Source of the DNA: Quercus robur
Lineage: Eukaryota > Streptophyta > Magnoliopsida > Fagales > Fagaceae
Direction of reading: 5' to 3'
NCBI RefSeq assembly: GCF_932294415.1
Contig: NC_065537.1
Location: forward strand, 2,604,001-2,668,000
DNA: 64,000 nucleotides
The position numbers and the translations under genes are program-made. Positions 31,147 through 43,515 of the stretch are shown piece by piece. Under the pieces are notes generated by a model. It did no database searches, was not told where the DNA came from, and worked only from the letters and a program-made list of their open reading frames with translations. Position 1 is the first letter of the stretch. Each line of letters begins with the position of its first letter.

Positions 31147-32691
31147 TTACACAATTATATTATTCATACTTTCTTGTTCATCCATGGTGTTAAAAAGACT
31201 TTTACCCTTTGTCTCTGGCAAAATGATCACAATGAAACTACACAATAATATTGTCAATCCAAAAGTTCCAAATGATAAAAATCCATTTCTCTTCCCTCCT
31301 GAAGTCAATATCGGAACAAACACTGAACCAAGGACAATTGCTTGCCTGACCAAAGTTGAGGCCGAGTTCCTCACAGTAGTTGGAAACAATTCAATTGTGA
31401 ATATCATCAACACATTTAATGCCAAAGAGGTGCAGAAGAAAGATGCTAGTTCTAGCCCGATCTGTATGCCTTCTCTACTACTGCCTACTACAACACACAT
31501 TATGCTGCATATGCCACTTATTATACAGAAGGCAAACAATGAACCTTTCCTTTTCCATCTTGATATAAAGAACAAGGTTACTAAATTTGTAGGTATTAAC
31601 AATAAGGCATTAAACATGACACCCAAATAGAGGTTGAAACCTAAATTTCTTACACCAAATAACATGCCAAAGTATGCTAATCCAATGCCAAAACCAAGTA
31701 CCATAGTTGCTAATATCCGTCGTAATGCCCATCTTCTCTTAAATAAGTCCATCAATTTGTGAGGATTACTTGTTGATATTTCTTGCCCAAGATGAATGCT
31801 AGATAGTTCCAAGTCTAAACTATTGCCTTCTATAGATGCAAGTTTTCTCAATACTGCTTTGGCTTCTATGTCACGTCCTTCCATGAAAAGCCATCTAGGA
31901 GACTCATACACAAAGAAATAAGTAATGATACAGTATGAGATTGCTGGAATAGAAGTACAGAGATAAAGAATTCTCCATGATGAACCTCTGATCAAATAGG
32001 CCGCAGCTGGTAAAGATAATATCCCGAATGAATACATGACAAATGTCATTGTCCCTATTTGTCCACGCCACTGTTTTCCCACTCTCTCGGTTAACAAAAT
32101 CAAAGTGCATGTTGTAATTGATCCACGGCCAAACCCGCTTAGAAGTCTCAAGGTCGAGTACATCCAAATGTTAATCGAGAATGCTGTGAAAAGCGAGGTA
32201 AAGCACATTATTAGGCATGAGAGGTAAAGCAAGTTCTTCCTACCAAGACGGATGTCGCCAAGTGTAGCAAGACTTAATCCACCAACTATGCTGCCTATGA
32301 AGAAAGCTGAAGCAGGAAGTCCTGTGATGAATGAACTAGCACATTCGAGACCCCATTCCGATATGATTGTCTTATGAGAAGGTTCATCCCAAGACCAAGC
32401 ACTTTTTGGGAGTTGGCAGATATTGGAGTTTGAGTTGCATGTTGTGTTGAAGTTGCAACGCCAATTTGGCTCTGCATCAGTAAAGATGCTTATAAATGAT
32501 TGTTGTGCATCAAATAAAGCTGGGACTGATACAAGGATGGCTTGAATGAATTGAGACCGCCCAAAACCTCCTAAAATTTGTTCAATTGTCTCATCTAGAG
32601 ACAAGGGAGGAAGGACTTGGCTGAGTCCTGGAGTCTCTTGGTCAGCAGAGCTAGTCCCCGTGAGATTATGGGTTGTAGTTGATATTTCCAT
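31147..32691 (-). CDS. Organic cation/carnitine transporter (OCT-b')
   Basis: 514-residue intronless OCT, a recent copy of OCT-b. The NTTC sequon, GDIRLGRKN, YESPRWLF, RWKRKGSL, ELFPTTVR and LPETKGKS motifs are intact. It differs from OCT-b by loss of one Lys in the TM6-TM7 cytosolic loop (LMKDLFKRR to LMDLFKRR), an in-frame 3-base deletion. Another change is that the conserved WHC before the first extracellular Cys is WRC here, and the Trp of GGFGWSQF is Arg. These three positions are constant in the other three copies, so this copy may be drifting or acquiring a new property. Upstream DNA was duplicated with it, so its expression may resemble that of OCT-b. Confidence 0.92.
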   Translation of the reverse strand: MEISTTTHNLTGTSSADQETPGLSQVLPPLSLDETIEQILGGFGRSQFIQAILVSVPALFDAQQSFISIFTDAEPNWRCNFNTTCNSNSNICQLPKSAWSWDEPSHKTIISEWGLECASSFITGLPASAFFIGSIVGGLSLATLGDIRLGRKNLLYLSCLIMCFTSLFTAFSINIWMYSTLRLLSGFGRGSITTCTLILLTERVGKQWRGQIGTMTFVMYSFGILSLPAAAYLIRGSSWRILYLCTSIPAISYCIITYFFVYESPRWLFMEGRDIEAKAVLRKLASIEGNSLDLELSSIHLGQEISTSNPHKLMDLFKRRWALRRILATMVLGFGIGLAYFGMLFGVRNLGFNLYLGVMFNALLLIPTNLVTLFFISRWKRKGSLFAFCIISGICSIMCVVVGSSREGIQIGLELASFFCTSLALNVLMIFTIELFPTTVRNSASTLVRQAIVLGSVFVPILTSGGKRNGFLSFGTFGLTILLCSFIVIILPETKGKSLFNTMDEQESMNNIIV

Positions 32692-34123
32692 AAATCTTTG
32701 ATGACTTTGGCTTGTAGATCTATCACTTCAAGTTCTGATGGTCTTGTGTCATTTAACCTGCATTTGGATATTATTTATAGGTCAATTTTTCATTACTCAT
32801 ATTAACTCCAAAAATATTTCAATTTAATAAATAAATAAATTATATCATAGCTATGACCAAACAGGTAACCAAATATTTCATTTTAACTAAAACTTTTCAA
32901 CTTAATAAATTTGAATAAATTGCATCGCATGTCATAACAAATAAGTCACCACAAACACTAAACAACAAACCAAATAAATTATTCTGTTCAGACAAAACAA
33001 ATAAAAAACAGCATATTTATACACACACCATTACAAATAGGATATAATTTTGTCAAGAGAAAAATAAACCAACCAATCAATGCTAAATAACAAAACAATA
33101 AACAGTGGCAGAGCCAAGAATTTCTTCTGTGGGGAGAAGCTAAATATAATTAAATTCTCAAGTAAAAAAGTTGTCTTACTTTTTTTTTCATGGAAATAAA
33201 ATCATTTATAATTGAGTCTGTAACTACATTTTATAGCTATATGACTATATCTATTTCTATATACACAGTTACACAATTTCTTAAATTTATATTTTCATCT
33301 CATACACCGGTATAATCTCATATTAATTATTGAAATTTAGGACCATGTTCTAAGGGAACAATTTATACTTACATATATATTCATTTTCTTAAGTTCATAT
33401 AATCTACGAGCCTTTTTAAGGGATTCATTATCTAAAGATTCAATCTTTAGGACAAAGGATTAAGATTGAATGAACAATAAGTGTTAACTACCAAGCAAAT
33501 ACAGTTAGATAAAATTAAATAATTTAGCAAATCTCAACGACAAATATATTAATATACAATATAAACAATAGTATCATATATTTATATATATATATATATA
33601 TATATACACTACATGGTAATATATTCTATATTTTATTTATAATATATATTTTAAATACTAAACAAAAATGTAAAGAAATTGACAATCACAAAGTTATTTA
33701 CTATTGTTTTTAATGAGATCGGCAGACAAGACAACCACAAAAGCAGTCTACTTTAGTCTTCACCCTTCAGCAGAGTACACTACCATTCACAGATTAGAGA
33801 GAATGACTGAATAACAAACGATAACAACAGAAAACCCAGTTCACCAGTGAGCGAGGGAGAGAGACAGAGAGAGAGATTACCAGCAGAGCTTTGGCTACAG
33901 CGGAATGGCCATAGAAGAGAGAACTTATAGAAAGAGAGAGAAAGATGGAGTCGATGAAGCACTCTCTTCCTTTAGAATGAAAATTATTAGGTACTTCCGG
34001 AGTATGAAGAAATTGTGCTCCTTTCTCTCACATTCATGATGGACCCTACCATGAATTTAATGAGTAGACTCCACCATGAATATGAAAAGACGGAGTATCA
34101 TTGTCCGTGTTCTAGGGGACCAA
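32692..34123. repeat. OCT-b' upstream region, duplicate of 18039-19500
   Basis: Collinear with the OCT-b upstream DNA. It contains a (TA)n tract at about 33580-33606, longer than in the other copy, and a diverged copy of the 157-bp MITE at its right end. No gene is seen. Confidence 0.75.
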
Positions 34124-37100
34124 GAATACCTAACAATTACTCGCTTTTGAATAGGAAACCTGGACTTTTTTTTGGTAAGTTCTTGTTAATACCCCCAATA
34201 ATAAAAAGTAACAACTTGTTACCTAAAATATGTTATGAAACTGTTGTGAAGTTAGCATTTTTTTTTTTTTTTTTTTTGTTAACTAGGCTAAGTTTTCCTA
34301 ATTGGTAAAAAAAACAAATTTGAGTGGGGACCCAAGTCAAATTTTTCTTTGGCCCAAATCAAATTAGGCCGAGAATACCTTTTTTTTTTTTTTTTTTTTT
34401 TTTAACTTTAGGGGAGCCCTGGCCACAACGTGAGTCCTTCGAAATGTGTTGAATCGCAATATGGAACTATGTTTATGAAAAGGGCAAAAGGCAAATATTG
34501 GAGTGACATAAATGTGATTGAATAAATGCTTTTTAGTTGTTTTAAGCTAAGGAGAGTGTGTGCCACGTCCAGCATTTATGAATGACAATTGACACATTAC
34601 CTAGCCTTGGGAAAATATTTGTATGGGTTTTGATTCTTCTTAATTCCACGTCTATTTCATATCATTCACTTTTATGTATTTAAATATAGACATTATCGCT
34701 TCAATTATGAATATGAATGTGAAATATCAAAATGGATATGAATAACTAATATGTTATTTAATCTTAGAAAGATCGATTACAATTTTTAAAAATTTTGTTG
34801 GATCGTAGGTTCTAGTAATACAACAGTTACACAAAAAGTAGATTGTCGCCTTTGTTTGATGATAAATAGTATAATCATCATAAGCAAACGCCATAAATCA
34901 AAACTTTATAGAAAACCTTGGAATACCTAAGAATTATTCACTTTTGAATAGGAAACCTGGACTTTTTTTGGTAAGTTCTTGTTAATACCGCCAATAATAA
35001 CAAGTAACAACCTGTTATCTAAAATATGTTATGAAAGTGTTGTGAAGTTAGCATTTTTTTTTTTTTTTTTTTAACTAGGCTAAGTTTTCCTAATTGGTAA
35101 AATTTTGTTTTTGAGTGGGGACCCAAGTCAAATTTTTCTTTGGCCCAAATCAAATTAGGCCGAGAATACCTTTTTTTTTTATAATTTTTTTAACTTCAAG
35201 GGGGCCCTGGCCACAACGTGGGTCCTTCGAAGTGTGTTGAATCGCAATATGGAACCATGTTTATGAAAGGGGCAAAAGGCAAATATTGGAGTGACATAAA
35301 TGTGATTAAATAAATGCTTTTTAGTTGTTTTAAGCTAAGGAGAGTGTGTGCCACATCCAGAATTTATGAATGACAATTGATACATTACCTAGCCTTGGGA
35401 AAATATTTGTATGGGTTTTGATTCTTCTTAATTCCACATCTCTTTCATATCATTCACTTTTATGTATTTAAATATAGACATTATCGCTTCAATTATGAAT
35501 ATGAGTGTGAAATATCAAAATGGATATGAATAACTAATATGTTATTTAATCTTAGAAAGATTGATTACAATTTTTAAAAATTTTGTTGGATCGTAGGTTC
35601 TAGTAATACAACAGTTACACAAAAAGTTGATTGTTGCCTTAGTTTGATGATAAAGAGTATAATCATTATAAGTAAACGTCATAAATCAAAACTTTATAGA
35701 AAACCTAAGAATACCTAAGAATTACACACTTTTGAATAGGAAACCTAGACTTTTTTGGTGAGTTCTTGTTAATACTGCCAATAATAACAAGTAACAACCT
35801 GTTATCTAAAATATGCTATGAAAGTGTTGTGAAGTTAGCATTTTTTTTTTCTTTTTCTTTTTTTAACTAGGCTATGTTTTCCTAATTGGTAAAAAAAAAA
35901 AAATTTTGAGTGGGGACCCAAGTCAAATTTTTCTTTGGCCCAAATCAAATTAGACCGAGAATACCTTTTTTTTTTAATTTTTTTTAACTTCAGGGGAGCC
36001 CTGGCCACAATGTGGGTCCTTCGAAGTGTGTTGAATCGCAATATGGAACTATGTTTATGAAAAGGGAAAAAGGCAAATATTGGAGTGACATAAATGTGAT
36101 TGAATAAATGCTTTTTAGTTGTTTTAAGATAAGGAGAGTGTGTGCCACGTCCAGCACTTATGAATGACAATTGACACATTACCTAGCCTTGGGAAAATAT
36201 TTGTATGGGTTTTTATTCTTCTTAATTCCACATCTCTTTCACGTCAATCACTTTTATGTATTTAAATATAGACATTATCGCTTCAATTATGAATATGAAT
36301 GTGAAATATCAAAATGGATTTGAATAACTAATATGTTATTTAATCTTAGAAAGATTGATTACAATTTTTAAAAATTTTGTTGGATCGTAGGTTCAAGTAA
36401 TACAACAGTTACACAAAAATTAGATTGTTGCCTTAGTTTGATGATAAAGAGTATAATCATCATAAGCAAACGCCATAAATCAAAACTTTATAGAAAACCT
36501 TGGAATACCTAAGAATTACTCGCTTTTGAATAGGAAACCTGGACTTTTTTTGGTAAGTTCTTGTTAATACCGCCAACAATAACAAGTAACAACCTGTAAT
36601 CTAAAATATGTTATGAAAGTGTCGTGAAGTTAGCATTTTTTTTTTTTTTTGGGTTAACTATGATAAGTTTTCCTAATCGGTAAAATTTTGTTTTTGAGTG
36701 GAGACCCAAGTCAAATTTTTCTTTGGCCCAAATCAAATTAGGCCGAGAATACCTCTTTTTTTTTTAATTTTTTTAACTTTAGGGGAGCCCTGGCCACAAC
36801 ATGGGTCCTTCAAAGTGTGTTGAATCGCAATATGGAACCATGTTTCTGAAATGGACAAAAGGCAAATATTGGAGTGACATAAATGTGATTGAATAAATAC
36901 TTTTTAGTTGTTTTAAGCTAAGGAGAGTGTGTGCCACGTCCAGCATTTATGAATGACAATTGACACATTACCTAGCCTTGGGAAAATATTTGTATGGGTT
37001 TTGATTCTTCTTAATTCCATGTCTATTTCATATCATTCACTTTTATGTATTTAAATATAGACATTATCACTTCAATTATGAATATGAATGTGAAATATCA

Positions 37101-38822
37101 AAATGGATATGAATAACTAATATGTTATTTAATCTTAGAAAGATCGATTACAATTTTTAAAAATTTTGTTGGATCGTAGGTTCTAGTAATACAACAGTTA
37201 CACAAAAAGTAAATTGTTGCCTTAGTTTGATGATAAAGAGTATAATCATCATAAGCAAACGCCATAAATCAAAACTTTATAGAAAACCTTGGAATACCTA
37301 AGAATTACTCACTTTTGAATAGGAAACCCAGACTTTTTTTGGTAAGTTCTTGTTAATACCGCCAATAATAACAAGTAACAACCTGTTATCTAAAATATGT
37401 TAAGAAAGTGTTGTGAAGTTAGCATTTTTTTTTTTTTTTGGTTAACTAGGATAAGTTTTCCAAATTGGTAAAATTTTGTTTTTGAGTGGGGACCCAAGTC
37501 AAATTTTTCTTTGGCCCAAATCAAATTAGGCCAAGAATATCTTTTTCTTTTAATTTTTTTAACTTCAGGGGAGCCCTAGCCACAACGTGGGTCCTTCAAA
37601 GTGTGTTGAATCGCAATATGGAACTATGTTTACGAAAAGGGCAAAAGGCAAATATTGGGGTGATATAAATGTGATTGAATAAATGCTTTTTAGTTGTTTT
37701 AAGCTAAGGAGAGTGTGTGCCACGTCCAGCATTTATGAATGACAATTGACACATTACGTCTCTTTCATATCATTCACTTTTATGTATTTAAATATAGACA
37801 TTATCGCTTCAATTATGAATATGAATGTGAAATATCAAAATGGATATGAATAACTAATATGTTATTTAATCTTAGAAAGATCGATTATAATTTTTAAAAA
37901 TTTTGTTGGATCGTAGGTTCTAGTAATACAATAGTTTCGCAAAAAGTTGATTGTTGTCTTAGTTTGATGATAAAGAGTATAATCATCATAAGCAAACGTC
38001 ATAAATCAAAACTTTATTAAAAACCTAGTAATACCTAAGAATTACTCGCTTTTGAATAGGAAACCTGGACTTTTTTTGGTAAGTTCTTGTTAATATCGCC
38101 AATAATAACAAGTAATAACTTGTTATCTAAAATATGTTATGAAAGTGTTGTGAAGTTAGCATTTTTTTTGTTTTTTTTTTGGTTAACTAGGCTAAGTTTT
38201 CCTAATCGGTAAATTTTTTTTTTTTTTTTTTGAGTGGGGACCCAAGTCAAAATTTTCTTTGGCCCAAATCAAATTAGGCCGAGAATACCTTTTTTTTTTT
38301 TAATTTTTTTTAACTTTAGGGGAGCCTTGGCCACAACGTGGGTCCTTCGAAGTGTGTTGAATCGCAATATGGAACTATTTTTATGAAAAGGGAAAAACGC
38401 AAATATTGGAGTGACATAAATGTGATTGAATAAATGCTTTTTAGTTGTTTTAAGATAAGGAGAGTGTGTGCCACGTCCAGCATTTATGAATGACAATTGA
38501 CACATTACCTAGCCTTGGGAAAATATTTGTATGGGTTTTGATTCTTCTTAATTCCACGTCTCTTTCATATCATTCACTTTTATGTATTTAAATATAGACA
38601 TTATCGCTTCAATTATGAATATGAATATGAAATATCAAAATGGATATGAATAACTAATATGTTATTTAATCTTAGAAAGATCGATTACAATTTTTAAAAA
38701 TTTTGTTGGATCGTGGGTTCTAGTAATACAACAGTTACACAAAAAGTTGATTGTTGCCTTAGTTTGATGATAAAGAGTATAATCATCATAATCAAACGCC
38801 ATAAATCAAAACTTTATAGAAA
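34124..38822. repeat. Tandem array, six copies of a ~790-bp unit
   Basis: Units start with GAATACCTAA (or a one-base variant) at 34124, 34921, 35709, 36503, 37292 and 38029, giving lengths of about 797, 788, 794, 789, 737 and 794. The fifth unit lacks about 52 bases (the CTAGCCTTGGGAAAATATTT segment). Each unit carries AGTTCTTGTTAATACCGCC, a T-tract, GTGGGGACCCAAGTCAAA, TGTGTTGAATCGCAATATGG and TCATAAGCAAACG. Indels are mostly in T-tracts. The region sits directly upstream of OCT-b'. It has no coding capacity: the frames at 35835-36179 and 38269-38505 appear only in units where T-tracts allow it. Confidence 0.9.
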
Positions 38823-40103
38823 AAAATAATAATTAAAAAAAAAAAAAACATTGGCTAGATCTAATAATATTTATAGAATAATGTTGTAGCTAGCTAGCCA
38901 TTAACTATTTAAGACATTACAGTTCCTGATATTTGACTCTATTATTGAAGGATTTTTGGCCAGCGCCATTCCGGTGTTACTGCCCTACGATCTTCATTAT
39001 TTTATTTCATGTTTCATTTGGTCTTCTAGACAATCTAGACAAAGATTTCGACTAACGATCTCAAGCATCATCAATATTATTAATGTATTTTGACAAGGTC
39101 TTTGGGTGTCAATATCTTCGATTCAAAAATGTTGAACACTAAGTTTGAACCTTTTTATTTTACTTTTGCAAAACAAAACAAAAAATTTGAACTTGATACT
39201 ATAGAACGTCATCTCTGTCCTAAGATCAATAATTTTTGCTTTTTTTAGGCAACACACTCCTCTGAACATGATGACAGGCAAAGAGGATAATTATCCCTAA
39301 ACCTTCTCTGTGTCTATTTCTAAAAATCAATTATAATTTGTCCCTCAGCCAATAACATTTATTTCGTTTGTCTAATTCTGATTTGTTAAAACTTTCCCTC
39401 AAACCCATGAACCAATCTTTCTCTCTCCTCTCTCCGTACGTGTGTATTAAAATATTTAGTATTCTCAACCAAAAAAATAAAAAATAAAATCTATCCATGA
39501 CAAAGGCAGCCCCATTAACACATGCAGCCAACAATTTCTATCTTCTAGCATTAATCGGATTCACCAAGATAATTATCTCCCAGCTCAAATGATATATACA
39601 CGGAACAAGTGTATGTATATATGGTGTAATATTTTCTTGCCTTTATTAAAGAGTTTTTAAGACCTCACCTTTCTAAATACATTTACACCCCTTACCCAAC
39701 TTATTTTTAGATAAAAATAATCCAACTGAATTAAATTATACAATACTAACACGCTAACTAATGATAATCAACTTGTACTAAAATACCATATCCATATGAA
39801 ACAAGTAAAAAATTAATTATAAATGAGGCTGTGATCTTGACCTGTCCATTGCACAAGCAGGGGGAGAGCTATGTTTTTTTTTTTTTTTTTTTCCTTTCCT
39901 CTCCCCCCTCCCCAAACTAAAAAAAATTATAGCTAGTAAAAAATAGGTTCTTAAGAATTTTTGTAAGAACTGGCCCCATTTTTCCATGTTTCATTCAAAT
40001 TTACTTAATTACATTGACTTTTTTAGTCTTTCTCCATCTCTCCTCCCCCAACACGCCATAACAAGCCCACAACTTTTATGAGTTTTACTATTAGCTTCCC
40101 TTA
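38823..40103. other. Unique intergenic DNA, no gene seen
   Basis: This stretch separates the 790-bp array from the Harbinger-like element. The only open frames (39331-39534) lack any signature. A T18 tract lies near 39874. Confidence 0.6.
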
Positions 40104-40867
40104 GAGCACTAGCATTGAGGGTGTAAAACCTCCCAATTGCTATTTTAGCAACTAGACCCTTAAAATCATACTCAATCCAGGTATGTAAACGTAAAAAAAA
40201 TTTCATCCTAGCTTCAGTAAGGTTGCATATATGCAACCTTCGCACTAGCATCCGGAGATGCAAAAAAAATCTATGTTATATCCTCAAAAACCACTTTTAT
40301 CTATTTTACCATCTTATTTTACAACTCACCCAATATCCTGATTTCTATTTTTACGTACAACTCATTAAAATAATATAAACACCCCCCATCAAAAAATAAT
40401 ATAAATATAAAGTGCGAGAGAGAAAAAAAATTGAATAAAATATAGTATTTTAGTTTACAAACTCATGAATAGCAAGTTCTAAATATAAGAACTTACTATT
40501 CACATATTGTAAAAAATTTAAGTATACATCCTCGAATGAAGCTCTTTTTTCAAATGGTTACTGGCTATTTTAGCAACTGGGGGGGGGGGGGGGGTGCTAA
40601 TGCTAACTGTTCATTAGGTTGTAAAGAAAAAAAAATATTTTTTTTAATCTTTCACATTCTCTCTCTTCATCTCACACTCTCTCTTCTTACTTTTATTTTT
40701 TTTATTAGGTAGTTTATACTATTTTATTGTAAAAATAAAAACTAAGATGTTGGGTTTTATTGTTGAATGGGGATGTTGGGTGTATTGTTGGATGGGTTGG
40801 TACAATAGATAAAGTAATATTTGGAGATGTAAAATAAGTATTTTTTTACATCCCATTGTTAGTGCTC
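40104..40867. mobile_element. PIF/Harbinger-like non-autonomous element with TTA target duplication
   Basis: 764 bp flanked by TTA at 40101-40103 and 40868-40870. The ends are GAGCACTAGCATTGAGGGTG and, reverse complemented, GAGCACTAACAATGGGATGT. A second GCACTAGCATCCGG word inside (about 40242) hints at a nested relative. A G-run of about 17 is at 40579-40595. The right part also survives in block B (26934-27214), where the left part was replaced by a copia LTR. It has no transposase frame. Confidence 0.65.
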
Positions 40868-41806
40868 TTAAAATCTTACTTCACCTTTCAATTTGCATTT
40901 TTCAATTCTCTACTTTCCCGCCACCATCCAAAATACCTCATCACTAAATACAAGTGTTCTCATAGTCTCATACTTAACTCTCTTCAATCTCTTTACTCTT
41001 CCGTTTCTTCTTCTCCTATTTCATTTCTCTTTTACTTCAATTTATATTTATTTAATGTATGGTTGATGATTTTTTTCTGTTTTGTTAAGTTGTAATTTTC
41101 CGTAGTATTCATGCTTTTATTTCCTTGTATTTTTTTGGAGTTTAATGTATCTAGGTTAGGTATAGAGTTGGTTAGGATTTACACATCCAGTGAAAATTGG
41201 GACTGACTCGCGAATATCTCGGGACTATAGCACTCGAGAGATAACAACTGAGGAGTGCCTAAAGAAGTTCAAAAATATGTTACAGCTTAGGTGTCTCTAG
41301 AGTGGGCCTACCTACAAATTTCCTGCGAGTAACGTTGACAGCTCATTTCCTTGATGCAGCCTTCCTACTTTTTTCCTATACCATATATACTCTCATTTCC
41401 TATGAATTTGTAAGGAGAGCTTCTGAGAGAAAACCCAAGAAAAACCATTGGAGAGCTAGTAATTTTGAGCCTACAAATTACTACTCAATTCCTTTAGATT
41501 TTCTCTACTCTCTTCCCTCTACTATTGACTTACCTTAAGAGGAGATTAACCCAAACATAGCCTACACAATTACTGAGTCTTGAGTGTGTCTTGAACATTG
41601 GGAAGCATTGGTGCTTAGCCCAAATTCAACTGGTAAGGCATGGCAGTGCAACCAATCAATGTTGCGAGATCGGGAAAACTAGAAATGAAAAGACTCTGTG
41701 AAATCCGTTGGTAGTTAAAGCTTGGAGAGATTAAATACAATAAATAAATTAGGCTTAGAAAGTCTTTTTGTTATCATTGTACTCCAACTTATTCTCTTAA
41801 TGAATC

Positions 41807-42159
41807 TGTTGGGGGGGACCACAATTTGACTCCCTACAACCACTTTAAAAATAGGCCTGCATAGTGTAATGTCGAAGGCCATAAAAGATTTGAGTGTGTC
41901 TTCTTCATCAACAATTAGTTTTGAGGTGGAATGACATAACTCACAGTCCAACAAATGGTATCAGAGCCATAATCATGGATTCGAGTCACGGGAGTATCAT
42001 TCTGAGGGAGGGATTGTTGGGGGAACCACAATTTGACTCCCTACAATCATTCTAAAAATAGGCCCGCGTGATGTGATATTGAAGGCCATAAAAGATTTGA
42101 GTATGTCTTCTTCATAACCAATTGGTTTTGAGGTGGAATGGCATAGCCACAGTCTGATA
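41807..42159 (+). mobile_element. TRIM: complete miniature LTR retrotransposon (copy in block B')
   Basis: LTRs of about 147 bp (41807-41953 and 42015-42159) flank a 61-base interior that holds AATGGTATCAGAGCC (tRNA-Met primer site, 41954-41968) and a purine-rich GAGGGAGGGATTG directly before the right LTR. An exact GAATC target duplication is at 41802-41806 and 42160-42164. All signals needed for reverse transcription are present, with no coding region. Confidence 0.88.
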
Positions 42160-42932
42160 GAATCAATTTAACATGTCAGACAGTGGAGAGGTTTTTAAGC
42201 CGAATTCTCCATTTTTCCTCTTCGATAGCATATCTAGTGTTATTTTCGTTTTCACTCTTTTACTTACTATCTTTACTTAATTGCTTTGTTCAATTATGTC
42301 CATCCATGCTGTAGTTGGGTTGTTCAGTTAGTTAATTGGCTAATTATGTAAATTTCACTTTAATTGTGTTTAGCTTAAAATTAATTGAACCGTAATTGGG
42401 TCTAAATCAGCACCTAGTTATTGGCTAGTGTAATCTCACTTCTATTTATTAAATCAATTGATATTCTATATTCATTATTTTTATCTAGTATTTCGTTTTA
42501 ACATACTCAAACAGCCATAGTTAGGTAGGATTTAATGGTATGATCAACACATCTAATGCTATGTTACAACATATAGTACCAATAATACCATTTCGCACAC
42601 AATTGCCCATGAATTCGCTGGCTTGTACTCAAGCTTTAGCTACACTAGCGCGAGCTTCATGTTTGAGTTATCAGCACAAGAAAAAAAATGTACAAAATTG
42701 ACTATAAAAAGCGCTTGGATCATGTTTTGCATGACTTTACATGAACAAGGCAAACCACCAGATCTTGAGTAATAAAGTCCCAATATAAAATTTACAAATA
42801 AATGTATTGCATTTTGGTGTGCAGTTATTAATTTATAGGTTGTAAGAGGCCTAGTAAGTTTTGAGTATATTTGAACTCTAATTCTAGTTCAAGGGAAGAC
42901 CAAGGTTCAAGTTAAAAATAACAAAGTTTGCG

Positions 42933-43403
42933 GGAAAAAATTGGCCTTTGCCCCTTTCAAAAAAAATCCAGCATTTTGCCCTCTTTCTCAAACTAATTAG
43001 GAAAATGCCCCTCTTTTGAAACTCAATTTTCTCAAAATCGAGTTAAGCCCTATAGTGGCGTTTTTAAGGAGCCTATAGTGACGTTTTAAGGATCTATAGT
43101 GGCGTTTTGTAACTCGATCTCTATAAAGTCGAGTTATAGGTAAAAAAAAGAAAAAAAATTGCATGTAACTCGACTTCATGGAGATCAAGTTACAAAACGC
43201 CACTATAGGTCCTTAAAACGTCACTATAGACTCCTTAAAACGCTACTATAGGGCTCCAGAATTTTTTTTTTTTTTTTTATAACTCGATTTTGAGAAAATC
43301 AAGTTTCAAAAGAGGGGCATTTCCCTAATTAGTTTGGAAAATGGGGCAAAATGCTGGATTTTTTTTTTTTTTTTTTTGAAAGAGGCATTTGCCCATTTTC
43401 TCC
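42933..43403. mobile_element. MULE-type MITE, a 471-bp near-complete hairpin, with 9-bp target duplication
   Basis: It is flanked by an exact AAGTTTGCG at 42924-42932 and 43404-43412. The empty site AAGTTTGTG is seen in block B near 29269. The ends are GGAAAAAATTGGCCTTTGCC and, reverse complemented, GGAGAAAATGGGCAAATGCC. The two arms (about 42933-43140 and 43165-43403) are complementary over nearly their whole length, including ACTCGA.TTT, CGCCACTATAGG and AACTCGA words, so the transcript would form a long hairpin. No ORF. Confidence 0.88.
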
Positions 43404-43515
43404 AAGTTTGCGTAATCTCGATTCATGCTCAACCTGTGGAGATTTATGCATTTCTATTATCAGATTGGTTTCAATAAATCATCTTGAAGCTAGGGTTTCA
43501 TAGTTTTCAAGTCAA

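Larger units (their letters stand above)
40535..43515. repeat. Segmental duplication block B' (partner 26934-29375)
   Basis: Collinear with block B at high identity, plus an extra 471-bp MITE (42933-43403) absent from B. It ends after CATAGTTTTCAAGTCA, beyond which the two copies diverge (B passes into an OCT fragment, B' into unrelated DNA). Confidence 0.8.

Noticed and set aside
35835..36179. 114-codon and 78-codon frames inside the 790-bp array
   Set aside because: They appear only in units where T-tract lengths happen to keep the frame open. The peptide is low in complexity at one end and has no family.
34124..38822. Regular repeats as a CRISPR-like array
   Set aside because: The unit is 790 bp without separate spacers, and the window is plant nuclear DNA. 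The same applies to the 650-bp array at 57.6-64 kb.
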